Positions 52,166 through 60,592 of a stretch of 64,000 bases of DNA are shown in pieces. Position numbers and translations under genes: made by a program. This stretch comes from CAIVAT01 sp964455285 (GTDB taxonomy: Bacteria > Bacteroidota > Bacteroidia > Bacteroidales > FEN-979), in the NCBI GenBank assembly GCA_964455285.1, contig CAYVVG010000003.1, forward strand, positions 47,228 through 111,227. Direction: 5' to 3'. Position 1 is the stretch's first letter, and every line of letters begins with the position of its first letter. Below the pieces are notes generated by a model. The model searched no databases and was not told where the DNA came from. It saw nothing but the letters and a program-made list of their open reading frames with translations.

Positions 52166-53185
52166 TCAGCGGGTTCCCCGCGACAGGTCGCGGAGGGACC
52201 AGCTGCAGATCTCCCGGACCGATTCTTCGGGAGGGCGGAACCTGAAATCCAGCGCTGCCTGCACCTTTCCCGATGAATAGGTGTAAACCTGCGAAGCGGT
52301 ATGCGCCATCTCCCGGGTGATCTCAGGCCTGGAACGGGTCAGCCGGGAACGGACTGCCTCTACCCGCCAGGCTATGTTGCCCAGCATGGGTGACACCTCC
52401 ACCGTTGGGGCAGGTTTGCCCAGGTACTTCGCCATCCATCCGAAAAGTTCATGGTAGGAAACATTTCCTGCGGAACAAATGTACCGTTGTCCAAAAAGCC
52501 CCCGTTCCATCAGCCCCGTCATGATCTGCGCAAGATCCCTGGCATCCACGTACCCGTTCATCCCCGGGGTGTAATACTTCAGACCTTCATGGACCAGCCG
52601 GAAGAGTCCCGAATTATCCTGCCAGAAGCCGGGTCCCAGGATGACGGAAGGATTGACGATGACCGCCGGCAATCCTTCTTCCATGGCCCGCCACACTTCT
52701 CTCTCCGCACCATATTTGCTGATGGAATAGACGGTCTTTCTCCCCGACGGATTCCAGTAGGTTTCCTCGGTCGCAGGATCGCCCCCCGAAGTCCTTCCCA
52801 AAGTGGCCACGGAACTGACGTAACAAAACTTCCCGACCCCCCGTTCGAGCGCCAGGTTGACCAGGTTGGCAGTGCCATCAATGTTCACCTTCAGCATCTG
52901 CCGGTGATCCGACGGGTAGAAGGAGACCACGGCGCCGGCATGATAGATCTCTTTCACCCCGTCCAGAGCCTCGGCCATGGCGCCGAAATCCGTCAGATCG
53001 GCCTCGAACCACCCGATCCGGTCGAAAAGCGGATCGGGATCGGCGGAATAGTAGGAAAAAACGTGACGGACCTTCCTGGTGTCTGCCGAGGCCCGGCGGA
53101 TGGCACGGACCTGATGTCCTTTCGATACCAGCTCAAACAACAGGTGGGAACCCAGAAGGCCGGTACCGCCGGTGACGAGGATCAT
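52166..53185 (-). CDS. NAD(P)-dependent SDR, dihydroflavonol-reductase-like
   Basis: 339 residues, extended SDR of the DFR/3-beta-HSD type. Start MILVTGGTGLLGSHLLF contains the nucleotide site GGTGLLG (6-12); S124/S125 (YVSSVATLG) and Y153-x3-K157 (VYSISK) are the catalytic residues. R30/R31 after the second strand may favour NADP. Substrate is unknown; relatives reduce or epimerise sugars, ketones or lipids. Set apart from the glycan locus, 67 bases before the ArsF-like gene. Confidence 0.8.
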   Translation of the reverse strand: MILVTGGTGLLGSHLLFELVSKGHQVRAIRRASADTRKVRHVFSYYSADPDPLFDRIGWFEADLTDFGAMAEALDGVKEIYHAGAVVSFYPSDHRQMLKVNIDGTANLVNLALERGVGKFCYVSSVATLGRTSGGDPATEETYWNPSGRKTVYSISKYGAEREVWRAMEEGLPAVIVNPSVILGPGFWQDNSGLFRLVHEGLKYYTPGMNGYVDARDLAQIMTGLMERGLFGQRYICSAGNVSYHELFGWMAKYLGKPAPTVEVSPMLGNIAWRVEAVRSRLTRSRPEITREMAHTASQVYTYSSGKVQAALDFRFRPPEESVREICSWSLRDLSRGTR

Positions 53186-53252
53186 GGGGTAGGTTTTAGT
53201 GAGGGGTCAAGGGTCGGGTGGTCAAGCGGACAGTCGGACAGTCGGACGGGAT

Positions 53253-53684
53253 TCATTTCAATGCTTTCAGGATGGCCTGTTTCAGTTCACTTTTAAACCT
53301 GGCCGGGTTGGTCTGGCAGGTCGAAAAAGCCATTTCGGTCAGGTCGGTCTTTTCCTCCTTGCTTACCCGACGCCTGACGACATAGAGAGCCTGGGCGTTC
53401 ATTTCAAAACCCGATACGATCCTTGCGTTGGCCTTATCATCCGTATTGATCACCCGGAAGTCGAGGGTGCCCTCCCTGATCTCCCGGGCGAATTCTGTCT
53501 TCACCAGTTTTCGTGTGGTCTCCTCGATGGACTGGTCGATGGGACACCGCTCGGCGGGATGAAAGTAGTAAACCGCCGCTTTGGCGTGGGTCCTGGCCGG
53601 ATCCTGTTTTTGCCCTGCAACCGGAATTGCCCCCGGGATCACCAGGGTAATGAGGAGGAGCAACTGAGAAATGTTTCTGCCCAT
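53253..53684 (-). CDS. Small secreted ArsF-like protein
   Basis: 143 residues. Signal peptide (ISQLLLLITLVIPGAIPVAGQ) then KAAVYYFHPAERCPIDQSIEE (35-55). This resembles the nitrophenyl-nitroreductase/ArsF family, which has a thioredoxin-like CxxC at this site; here only C47 remains and the second position is D50, so the dithiol is lost. A second Cys (STCQTN, about 123) could pair with it. Function unknown. Confidence 0.6.
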   Translation of the reverse strand: MGRNISQLLLLITLVIPGAIPVAGQKQDPARTHAKAAVYYFHPAERCPIDQSIEETTRKLVKTEFAREIREGTLDFRVINTDDKANARIVSGFEMNAQALYVVRRRVSKEEKTDLTEMAFSTCQTNPARFKSELKQAILKALK

Positions 53685-53737
53685 AGGTTATCATGTTACA
53701 ATCCACGATGCCGGCATCGCAGTCCGGCGGATCCCTT

Positions 53738-54898
53738 TCAGCCCGGTTGCCCCGTTTTTCTCAGGCCGAATGCCGTGATCAGCAGGTAAACCATGGCAAT
53801 CAGCAGCAGGGCCATACCCCCGGTTTGTCCCAGGGCGTCGGAAACAACGCCCATCAGCGGCGGAATGACGGCCCCGCCGGCAACTCCCATGATCATCAGC
53901 CCGGAGATCTCGTTGGCCCGTTCGGGCTTGCGCTGCAGGGCCGCCGAGAAGATGATGGAAAATACGTTGGCTATGGCGAAACCGATCAGGAAGACAAGCA
54001 CGAGGATCGCCCAGAGGTCGCTCATGAGCAGCATGACCGTCATCCCCGCGATGGCGGCGAACATGCTGACAATGAAAAACCTGCGCGCCGGGAACCTGGC
54101 CAGGAGAATGGCCCCGATAAAAGCGCCGGTGGTCCTGGCGATGAAATAGAGACTGGTTCCCAGGCCGGCCTGGTCGAGCGGGATGGAGCAGCGCTCCATC
54201 AGGAACTTGGGGACCGTAATGTTAAGCCCGACGTCGATCCCCACTACCGCCACAATGCCGGTGAAAAGCGAGAGGATGAAACGGTCGCCCAGCAGTCCGA
54301 AACAGGCGGCGAAAGAGGAGGTCTTTCCTTCGGGGGGATCCTCTTCGATGCGGGTGACCAGCAGCCAGAGCGAAGAGACCAGGGTGACGGCAGCAAATAT
54401 GGGAAAGAGCATTTTCCAGTTACCCAGGTAGGCGGCGGCAAAGCCCGCCACGATCGGCCCGAGAAAGGAGGCAATGGCCTTGATGAACTGCCCCCAGGTG
54501 AGGCTGCTGGTCAGCTGGTCGCCCCGAACGACATTCGACAGCAGCGGGTTCAGCGAGACCTGCAGCAGGGTGTTGCCGATCCCCAGGAGGGCGAAAGCAA
54601 TCAGCATGACCACGAAGGTGTAAGAGAGCAGGGGGACGATCATGGCGACCAGGGTGAAGGCCATGCTCAGCAATACCGTCTTTTTCCTGCCGATCGAGTT
54701 CATGAGCAGCCCGGTGGGGACGGAAAAGACGGCAAACCAGAGAAAGACCATCATCGGCAGAAGGTTGGCCAGGGTATCGGTCAGCTGGAAATCGGTCTTT
54801 ACATAGTTGGTGGAGATGCCCACCACATCTACGAATCCCATGATGAAAAAGCCGAAAAGGACAGGCAGCATTCGGGAGAGGGAGGTGGATTTGCTCAT
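53738..54898 (-). CDS. MFS transporter, FucP/sugar-proton symporter-like
   Basis: 386 residues, 12 membrane helices. The N-terminus LFGFFIMGFVDVVGISTNYVK and SIGRKKTVLLSM between helices 2 and 3 are typical of the FHS (fucose-galactose-glucose:H+ symporter) family in Bacteroidota. Imports a sugar, identity unknown. It has a promoter element just upstream (54922-54929). Confidence 0.85.
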   Translation of the reverse strand: MSKSTSLSRMLPVLFGFFIMGFVDVVGISTNYVKTDFQLTDTLANLLPMMVFLWFAVFSVPTGLLMNSIGRKKTVLLSMAFTLVAMIVPLLSYTFVVMLIAFALLGIGNTLLQVSLNPLLSNVVRGDQLTSSLTWGQFIKAIASFLGPIVAGFAAAYLGNWKMLFPIFAAVTLVSSLWLLVTRIEEDPPEGKTSSFAACFGLLGDRFILSLFTGIVAVVGIDVGLNITVPKFLMERCSIPLDQAGLGTSLYFIARTTGAFIGAILLARFPARRFFIVSMFAAIAGMTVMLLMSDLWAILVLVFLIGFAIANVFSIIFSAALQRKPERANEISGLMIMGVAGGAVIPPLMGVVSDALGQTGGMALLLIAMVYLLITAFGLRKTGQPG

Positions 54899-54921
54899 GG
54901 TATCGGTTTAAAGGTGCCCGG

Positions 54922-54929
54922 CAAAAATA
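54922..54929 (-). promoter_or_regulatory. -7 element (TATTTTTG) of the MFS gene
   Basis: TAnnTTTG on the minus strand, 23 bases before ATG 54898. No TTG at -33. Confidence 0.5.
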
Positions 54930-54980
54930 GTGATTCCGGTTCAGCCCCGGAACATTCCGGCCGGAAAAAACGGGAAGGGT

Positions 54981-55964
54981 CTATTCGTTGTCGGAACCGC
55001 TGAAATTGAGCAGGATACGCATATATACGCCAAAGGAGGGTTTGTAATCGGGATACCCTTCCAGATTTGTGGGATAGTAATGGCAGAATAAACCGGGTTC
55101 GATGCCGAACTGGGCGGTCAGGGGGATCCCGGCCCCGACCCCCAGGAAGCCTCCGAAACCGAAAGCGTTCTGGTTGACGTTGAGGGTTTGCTGGCTCACC
55201 CCCTGCTGGTAGCCGCCCTGCCCGTAGATATTGACCATGCTGTATTCCTTTCCTTCGACGACAAAAGCCGATTTCTGAACCTGGGTATAACAAAGGGTGA
55301 AGGCGCCCTGCAAGAAAAGGTTGATCCGCGACCGCAGGGGAAACGACCGCTGGAAACCAATATCGGCCATGACGCGGCCTTCCAGCCCGATCACCTGTTC
55401 CATCCTCAGATCGGGAGGTTTGGCATGGTACGGGTCCTGCGGATCGATATAAAGCGTGACGACTCCCGAAGTCTTCATCCGGCTGTAATTGATCTGCAGG
55501 AACAGGCTGTTCTTCCGGTTGAAATTGTAGCGGAAGAAAACACCTCCGTATATCGCGGCATTGTAATGCATGTCGGCCGGGTAGCCGTCGTTGGTCCCGT
55601 TCTTCTTATCGCCGTCCTCTACGGTAAGGGTGGTGGTGGTGTCGGTCTCCCCGATTCCCAGGGCAAGCCTGATCTCTCTTTTCCAGTAGGTGTTCTTCAG
55701 CACATAACCGATCGTGTTGACGTTGCCGGGCGAACCGTTGTAGAAGTTGGCCGAATATTTGTTCCCGAAATAGCCGCCGATGCTGATCCCGTATTCAAAT
55801 TTCTGCAGCGGCCAGGGGTTGGGATCCTCTTCTTCGGTTTCCTTCATCCCGTGATCCCGGGTTTTTTCCTTTTGTGCTTTCCGGGCCGAAGTCCGGCTTT
55901 CCTGGCCGATTGCGGGCAGGGTCGTGAGATACAGAACCGTAATGAGGAAGATAATGCTGCGCAC
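54981..55964 (-). CDS. Secreted outer-membrane beta-barrel-like protein
   Basis: 327 residues from GTG 55964, which begins the signal peptide (RSIIFLITVLYLTTLPAIGQ). After a charged linker (RKAQKEKTRDHGMKETEEED) the rest alternates aromatic and polar residues in short strands (FEYGISIGGYFGNKYSANFY ... FGVYMRILLNFS), ending in an aromatic strand as outer-membrane barrels do. Porin-like or PorT-type function is possible, but I do not recognise the family. The start is fixed by the -7 element at 55993-56000; the longer open frame overlaps the GT51 gene. Confidence 0.65.
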   Translation of the reverse strand: MRSIIFLITVLYLTTLPAIGQESRTSARKAQKEKTRDHGMKETEEEDPNPWPLQKFEYGISIGGYFGNKYSANFYNGSPGNVNTIGYVLKNTYWKREIRLALGIGETDTTTTLTVEDGDKKNGTNDGYPADMHYNAAIYGGVFFRYNFNRKNSLFLQINYSRMKTSGVVTLYIDPQDPYHAKPPDLRMEQVIGLEGRVMADIGFQRSFPLRSRINLFLQGAFTLCYTQVQKSAFVVEGKEYSMVNIYGQGGYQQGVSQQTLNVNQNAFGFGGFLGVGAGIPLTAQFGIEPGLFCHYYPTNLEGYPDYKPSFGVYMRILLNFSGSDNE

Positions 55965-55992
55965 GGGTTTGAAGGTTTTTTGGTGAAAGGAA

Positions 55993-56000
55993 CAAAGATA
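55993..56000 (-). promoter_or_regulatory. -7 element (TATCTTTG) of the barrel-protein gene
   Basis: Exact TAnnTTTG match, 28 bases before GTG 55964 and only 15 bases after the stop of the GT51 gene. Confidence 0.55.
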
Positions 56001-56014
56001 GATTTTTTTCCGGG

Positions 56015-57979
56015 TCAGTCGACAGGGACCGGAAGGGAATCCGCCGGTACCGGATCCGTTTTGAGCAGCAGCCGGGCCGGGCCCTTCAGGGTCACATCGG
56101 GGACCAGGCCGGCGGCCTCTTCCGGGGTGATCCATCCTTTGCGGAGCATCTTTTCCGACACCAGCCGGTAGAACTCCGCGTTGAAATCGCGCAGGTGACC
56201 CGATGTGTCGAAGGAAAAGCGGAACCCCTTGGGCCGGGGGATGATGGAGGCCAGGTAGATGGCTTCGGCCAGGGTAAGCTTCGACACATCTTTGCCAAAG
56301 TAAAACCGCGAAGCCTCACCCGCCCCATAGATGCGTGGGCCCCATTCGATGATGTTCAGGTACACCTCGAACATACGGTCCTTGGTGCTGAGACCCTGGT
56401 TCTCGATCAGCCAAACCAGCAGGGCCTCCTCCATCTTCCGGGCGATGGTCTTGTTGCGGCTGAGGAACACGTTCTTGACCAGTTGCATGGTGATGGTGCT
56501 CCCCCCGCGGGCGAAACGCCTCTGCTTGATGTTCTCGACGACCGACTCGCGGAATGCTTCGGGGAGGAAGCCCCGGTGTTCATAGAATGCCCCGTCTTCG
56601 CTGGTCATGACGGCATACCGGAGATGGAGCGGGATCCTCGTAAGGGGATGGAACCCGGGGTTGCCGGGGCCGACCGTGAAGGTCCTCACAGGTTCTCCCC
56701 GGTCGCAGGCCGTATATTCGAACGGTTCGTTGATGCGGGTCAGGTTGGCATTCCCGAATGAGAGCACGGCAAACTGGTGCCGGTCGAGTGCGGTGGAGAA
56801 TTCGAGTGAATCGGGTTTTGACAGGTCAACGGAGAAGTCGAGGTTCCATGAAAGGTCACCCTTCACCCGGATGCCGTCGAGGCTGGTGAAAAGTCCTTCG
56901 GGAAAGGAGGAGAAGAGATCGCCGGCCGGGAATCGGGGCTTATGGACCCGAAGGGTGATCTGCGCCGGTGGACCGGGCTGGAACCGTAAATATGGATGTA
57001 GGTCGATGCGGTTGAAGTCCACCCCGGTGGCGCTGTCCAATTCGGCAAAGTCGGGTCCGAAGTTGAGCAGATACCGGATGCCGGTTTTCTCGAACCGCAC
57101 CGGAACCGCGGCGATCATCGGATGGTCGATCACGAGCCCCCGGATGGTCATGTACCCGGCGATCCGGGTCCTGTCGCCGGCGACCTCCCTTTCGGCCACA
57201 CTGAAGGCGAGGGTATCGAACGAGACACAGGCCTTCCACCGGTGTTCGAGGAAGGGAAGGTACAGCGAGGCGCTGTCGGCCGGCCACAGCCTGAACTCAG
57301 CCATCCGGCGTGAGTTGTCCAAACGGCCGGCCATGTTCCACCGGGCCGTCTGACCCATCTCCGCCACTTCAACCCGGGTACGGAAATAGTGATCGGCCAG
57401 ATCGAACTTTCCGATCCTGAAAGCCACCTCGTAACCCTGTTTCCTGGCGACCAGCTGCAGGTCCCTGATCTGCAGGGCGAGCGGGATCTTGTCGAACGCG
57501 AACTCCATCAGCCGGTCGGCCGTCGCCGCATAGTTGACCGGCGACCCGGTCGTATCCCGGTTCCGCGACTCCTTCCGATGAATCAGGAAGTCATAGTTAG
57601 AACCGGAATCGCGCGTTTCAGCCACCAGGATCGCATGGATCAGCCTGACGTCGTGCAGGGCGATCCTCCCGGCAAGCAGTTTCAGGATCCCGACCGAGGC
57701 ATACGCCGTATCGACTTTCAGAAGCGTATCGCCTCCGGCAGGAAGGAGGGAGATGCCGGTCGCCTCAACCGAAGCGATGCCCCGGAAGGCAATCCCGGTG
57801 ATCTTCAGGTCGGCGTTGAATTCCCGGTTGAATGCCTGCCGTTTCGCATCCACGATGATTTTCAGGACAGGATTCCGGATCAGCAGCGACAGGACGACTG
57901 CAAGGATAAAAAACGCCAGAATCGTTAACCATTTCCCCGGTTTTGCCGGAATCAAACGAATTCCCTGGAGGGATGCCAT
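56015..57979 (-). CDS. GT51 transglycosylase domain protein (monofunctional, with N-terminal AsmA-like region)
   Basis: 654 residues. One membrane helix (about 17-35), then about 400 residues of beta-rich sequence resembling AsmA-like domains, then a peptidoglycan glycosyltransferase: catalytic Glu in SEDGAFYEHRGF (about 456-467), RGGSTITMQLVKN, RKMEEALLVWLIE and EWGPRIYGAGEASRFYFGK. There is no transpeptidase domain. It polymerises lipid II or a related glycan. ATG 57979 is preferred because a longer start at 58003 lies inside the -7 element. Confidence 0.85.
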   Translation of the reverse strand: MASLQGIRLIPAKPGKWLTILAFFILAVVLSLLIRNPVLKIIVDAKRQAFNREFNADLKITGIAFRGIASVEATGISLLPAGGDTLLKVDTAYASVGILKLLAGRIALHDVRLIHAILVAETRDSGSNYDFLIHRKESRNRDTTGSPVNYAATADRLMEFAFDKIPLALQIRDLQLVARKQGYEVAFRIGKFDLADHYFRTRVEVAEMGQTARWNMAGRLDNSRRMAEFRLWPADSASLYLPFLEHRWKACVSFDTLAFSVAEREVAGDRTRIAGYMTIRGLVIDHPMIAAVPVRFEKTGIRYLLNFGPDFAELDSATGVDFNRIDLHPYLRFQPGPPAQITLRVHKPRFPAGDLFSSFPEGLFTSLDGIRVKGDLSWNLDFSVDLSKPDSLEFSTALDRHQFAVLSFGNANLTRINEPFEYTACDRGEPVRTFTVGPGNPGFHPLTRIPLHLRYAVMTSEDGAFYEHRGFLPEAFRESVVENIKQRRFARGGSTITMQLVKNVFLSRNKTIARKMEEALLVWLIENQGLSTKDRMFEVYLNIIEWGPRIYGAGEASRFYFGKDVSKLTLAEAIYLASIIPRPKGFRFSFDTSGHLRDFNAEFYRLVSEKMLRKGWITPEEAAGLVPDVTLKGPARLLLKTDPVPADSLPVPVD

Positions 57980-58000
57980 CGTGCCTGCCGGTTTATTCCG

Positions 58001-58008
58001 CAAAGGTA
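58001..58008 (-). promoter_or_regulatory. -7 element (TACCTTTG) of the GT51 gene
   Basis: TAnnTTTG on the minus strand, 21 bases before ATG 57979. It decides the start codon of the GT51 gene. Confidence 0.55.
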
Positions 58009-58152
58009 ACCTTTGCCGGTAAACCCGGATGTAATAGGGAAAAACAGCCCCATTTTCACATATTCATAAAAAATCTGTAAAATATCTGTTTACTACAGAA
58101 TTAATACAACATTGTAATGTAATTATGCATAATAATTTAAAACCCTTATCGT

Positions 58153-58596
58153 ATGAAAAAGCTAGTCGTTTTGCTTGCCGTCCTCTTTTTCGCGACGGTT
58201 GCCTTTGCCCAGAAACAGGAGGCGAAACCGGTCCAGAAAAAGGATGCTGTGAAATCGGAACAGGCCAAGCCTGTTGAGAAAAAAGCTGAGAAGGCGCCCC
58301 CGCCCCAGTCCGACGAGGTAAAGCCCGTGCCCAAGAAGAAACCGGTCACCCTGAAAAAGGAGCATGTAAATGTAAAGGCGGAACAACCTGGCAAAGAGGG
58401 GGTGAATCCGAAAACGGAAGAGGCTCCTGCCCCGGCCAACACCGACGAGGTAAAGCCCGCACCGAAAAAGAAACCGGTCACCCTGAAGAAGCCGCATACC
58501 AACGTCAAGGCCGAAGAACCGAAAAAATCGGAAGGCAAACCTCCCCAGTCGGAAGAGGCGCCTGCTACCAAGGCCGACCCTCCCAAGGAAGGATAG
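58153..58596 (+). CDS. Small secreted Lys/Pro/Glu-rich repeat protein
   Basis: 147 residues. Signal peptide (VVLLAVLFFATVAFAQ) and then a low-complexity region of lysine, proline, glutamate and valine. Two copies of a unit DEVKPxPKKKPVTLKKxHxN (about 54-74 and 99-119) are visible. Probably unstructured and periplasmic or surface-bound; no enzymatic motif. Upstream is an AT-rich tract without a clear TAnnTTTG element. Confidence 0.65.
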   Translation: MKKLVVLLAVLFFATVAFAQKQEAKPVQKKDAVKSEQAKPVEKKAEKAPPPQSDEVKPVPKKKPVTLKKEHVNVKAEQPGKEGVNPKTEEAPAPANTDEVKPAPKKKPVTLKKPHTNVKAEEPKKSEGKPPQSEEAPATKADPPKEG

Positions 58597-58658
58597 AAAC
58601 AGAAGGATTCCGGACCCGGCTCAACTTTTTTCTCCAGAATTACGACAGATTTGACCGC

Positions 58659-58666
58659 TAGGTTTG
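58659..58666 (+). promoter_or_regulatory. -7 element (TAGGTTTG) of the second repeat-protein gene
   Basis: TAnnTTTG match 29 bases before ATG 58695. -33 half not seen. Confidence 0.5.
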
Positions 58667-58694
58667 CATCACTTTAATCTAAAATTGATCGTTT

Positions 58695-59066
58695 ATGAAA
58701 AAATTAGTGATCTTGCTTGTGGCTGCTATTTTTTCGACTGCCGTGGTCGCCCAGAAAGCCGAAACTGTTAAAAAAGATCAGAAAAAAGATGCGGTGAAAA
58801 CCGAACAGGTCAAGCCGGCAGAAAAGAAAGCAGAAAGTGCTCCCGGACCGAAGACCGGGCAGGCCAAACCGGTGGAAAAGAAAGCTCCGGACCCGGGTGC
58901 GGTAAAGACCAAGAAGGATGGCACGCCCGACATGCGTTACAAGGAAAACAAGGAAACTGCCAAACCGGCCCCCGGTCCGACGAAGAAAGACGGGACACCC
59001 GACATGCGGTACAAAGAAAATCAAGATGCCGCAAAAAAGGCACAGCCTAAGAAGGAGAAAAAATAA
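58695..59066 (+). CDS. Small secreted Lys-rich protein with KKDGTPDMRYKEN repeats
   Basis: 123 residues. Signal peptide (VILLVAAIFSTAVVAQ), a lysine/glutamate-rich stretch like that of the neighbour 100 bases upstream, and two copies of KKDGTPDMRYKEN (about 73-85 and 96-108). I have seen DGTPDMRYKEN units in small Bacteroidota proteins but know no function. Shared signal peptide and KKDAVK/VKPxEKK segments show it is a paralogue of the preceding gene. Followed by a strong terminator. Confidence 0.65.
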   Translation: MKKLVILLVAAIFSTAVVAQKAETVKKDQKKDAVKTEQVKPAEKKAESAPGPKTGQAKPVEKKAPDPGAVKTKKDGTPDMRYKENKETAKPAPGPTKKDGTPDMRYKENQDAAKKAQPKKEKK

Positions 59067-59084
59067 CGCGAATTCACTCATGAC

Positions 59085-59119
59085 AAGACCGGCCGCCGTT
59101 TGCTGCCGGTCTTTTTTTT
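59085..59119 (+). terminator. Rho-independent terminator
   Basis: AAGACCGGC and GCCGGTCTT, 9-bp stem with an 11-base loop, followed by a run of T (59112-59119). It lies 19 bases after the repeat-protein stop. Confidence 0.88.
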
Positions 59120-59190
59120 ATCCCCGCCGGTCCATTTCTTAAAGGAAACTTCGGGGATAGCAGGCAACAAATTAAAAGTCCAATGCAATC

Positions 59191-59224
59191 GAAGAATTCT
59201 CAGGGCTTAGCGCGAGGATTCTTC
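59191..59224 (-). terminator. Hairpin downstream of the BamA-like gene
   Basis: An 11-bp inverted repeat with one G-T pair (GAAGAATTCTC / GAGGATTCTTC), 10 bases after the stop of the minus-strand gene. There is no clear T-run, so its role is uncertain. Confidence 0.4.
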
Positions 59225-59233
59225 AGTAAACCG

Positions 59234-60592
59234 TTAAAAAATATTACCGATTCCGATATAAAGTCCGCTCTTACCGTCCTGGGGATTGAAGGCTCGGCCG
59301 TAATCAACCGCAATGATGAAATTGTTGTTGACGGCTATTCTTAAACCCAGTCCCGCCGACAGGTGCAGGTGATCCCGTGAACTCCCGATCAGGAGTTCAC
59401 GCTCATTGACGGGGATCTGGTTTCGGGGGACCGGGTGTTCCTGTACGACCATTCCCCCGTCGGCGAAGCCGGTGATACCGATCCACAGGTTCTGGTTAAA
59501 CAGAACCCTCTGGTATGCTTTCCATCGCAGTTCAACATTCCCGAAAGCGATCCCGTCGCCGGTGATGCGGTTGCGCACCACCCCGCGCAGGGTTCGGTTC
59601 CCTCCCAGCCCGTCGGGTTTGGTGGTTAAAGCATACGATGTGTAAATATAGGGCAGGATGTACCAGGGGGTGTTGCCGATCACGGTTCCCTGGTAGCTCA
59701 GCTGGCAGGCGGCCACCAGTTTATTTTTCATGAGCGGTATGTATTGCCGGTGAGTCAGGGCGACCTTGACAAACGAATAGCGGTGACCCAGGGGGAACCG
59801 GGGAGCGGCCAGCAGGATCGCTTCCGACCAGACGCCTTTGCCAGGAGCCGCTTCCGCATCGCGGGTGTCGTAAACGATCCCCGCCTTCAGAAAGACCGTT
59901 GTCCCCCCGTCCTTTTCATCAGAACGGATCAGGCCGTAACTGACATATTTATCATAGAGCAGGGCCGTGTCGGGGAGTTTCTCATCGTCCTCCCTGCCTT
60001 TGTTAAGCCGGTCGATATCGACGGAAGCCATCCGGATCCCGATCACGTTGAGTCCCGCAAGCCACCGGAACTTTCCTCCGGCAATGGGTCCCTGGAAATC
60101 GGCCAGCACCCGGAACATCTTCCGTTCCTGCCGGTAGAACATGCGCGATATGTAACCGGCTGAATTTTCACGCGTTACGGATGGTGAAAAGTTGGATTCA
60201 TAGCCATTGAAACCGTAAAAATCCAGCATGCGCTCCGGGATGTAATCGAGTGCGGCAGTAACCCGGATCTTACCAGGCAGGAGGTATTTGGAGTCGTAGA
60301 AAAGCTGATACACGGCACTTCCCCGGGAAAACCATGAGTATTCCGCGTAAAAAGTATGGTGATATTCCGGGTAACTGGCACCGTTGCCATAGTCGAACAC
60401 CTGGCCCAGCGCTCCAAGCTGCAGCCCCTGGTCGGCATCCCAGGCCACGATCGGCAGGGCCGCCCAGGTCCAACCCTTTTTCCGGGTCTCTTTGGCGGGG
60501 GCAGAGAGGGTGTCGTTACCGGCAATTGAGGCGGAACCCACCAGAATGAGGGTCATCAGAAGAAGCAGGGGACGGGTTACCGGGTATATCAT
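59234..60592 (-). CDS. BamA/TamA family outer-membrane protein (surface antigen-like)
   Basis: 452 residues from ATG 60592. Signal peptide, then a 16-strand barrel-like sequence without POTRA domains: strands such as YHHTFYAEYSWF, GFNGYESNFSP, and a conserved GLGGNRTLRGVVRNRI (about 328-343) like the RGF loop of Omp85 proteins (here R-G-V), ending with aromatic residues (GLYIGIGNIF). Short Omp85 forms are common in Bacteroidota; role unknown. Its start overlaps the symporter stop (60589-60592). Confidence 0.8.
   Translation of the reverse strand: MIYPVTRPLLLLMTLILVGSASIAGNDTLSAPAKETRKKGWTWAALPIVAWDADQGLQLGALGQVFDYGNGASYPEYHHTFYAEYSWFSRGSAVYQLFYDSKYLLPGKIRVTAALDYIPERMLDFYGFNGYESNFSPSVTRENSAGYISRMFYRQERKMFRVLADFQGPIAGGKFRWLAGLNVIGIRMASVDIDRLNKGREDDEKLPDTALLYDKYVSYGLIRSDEKDGGTTVFLKAGIVYDTRDAEAAPGKGVWSEAILLAAPRFPLGHRYSFVKVALTHRQYIPLMKNKLVAACQLSYQGTVIGNTPWYILPYIYTSYALTTKPDGLGGNRTLRGVVRNRITGDGIAFGNVELRWKAYQRVLFNQNLWIGITGFADGGMVVQEHPVPRNQIPVNERELLIGSSRDHLHLSAGLGLRIAVNNNFIIAVDYGRAFNPQDGKSGLYIGIGNIF

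Noticed and set aside
52002..52280. Small plus-strand open frame in the AT-rich gap
   Set aside because: It has no ribosome site or recognisable feature, and its 3' part overlaps the SDR gene.
53693..55003. Plus-strand open frame of 436 codons rich in Asp, Gly, Gln and His
   Set aside because: Its composition is the antisense image of a hydrophobic MFS transporter.
58153..58596. Possible histone-like or TonB-like protein
   Set aside because: Lysine/proline repeats resemble TonB linkers, but there is no membrane anchor motif or TonB C-domain, and the signal peptide points to secretion.
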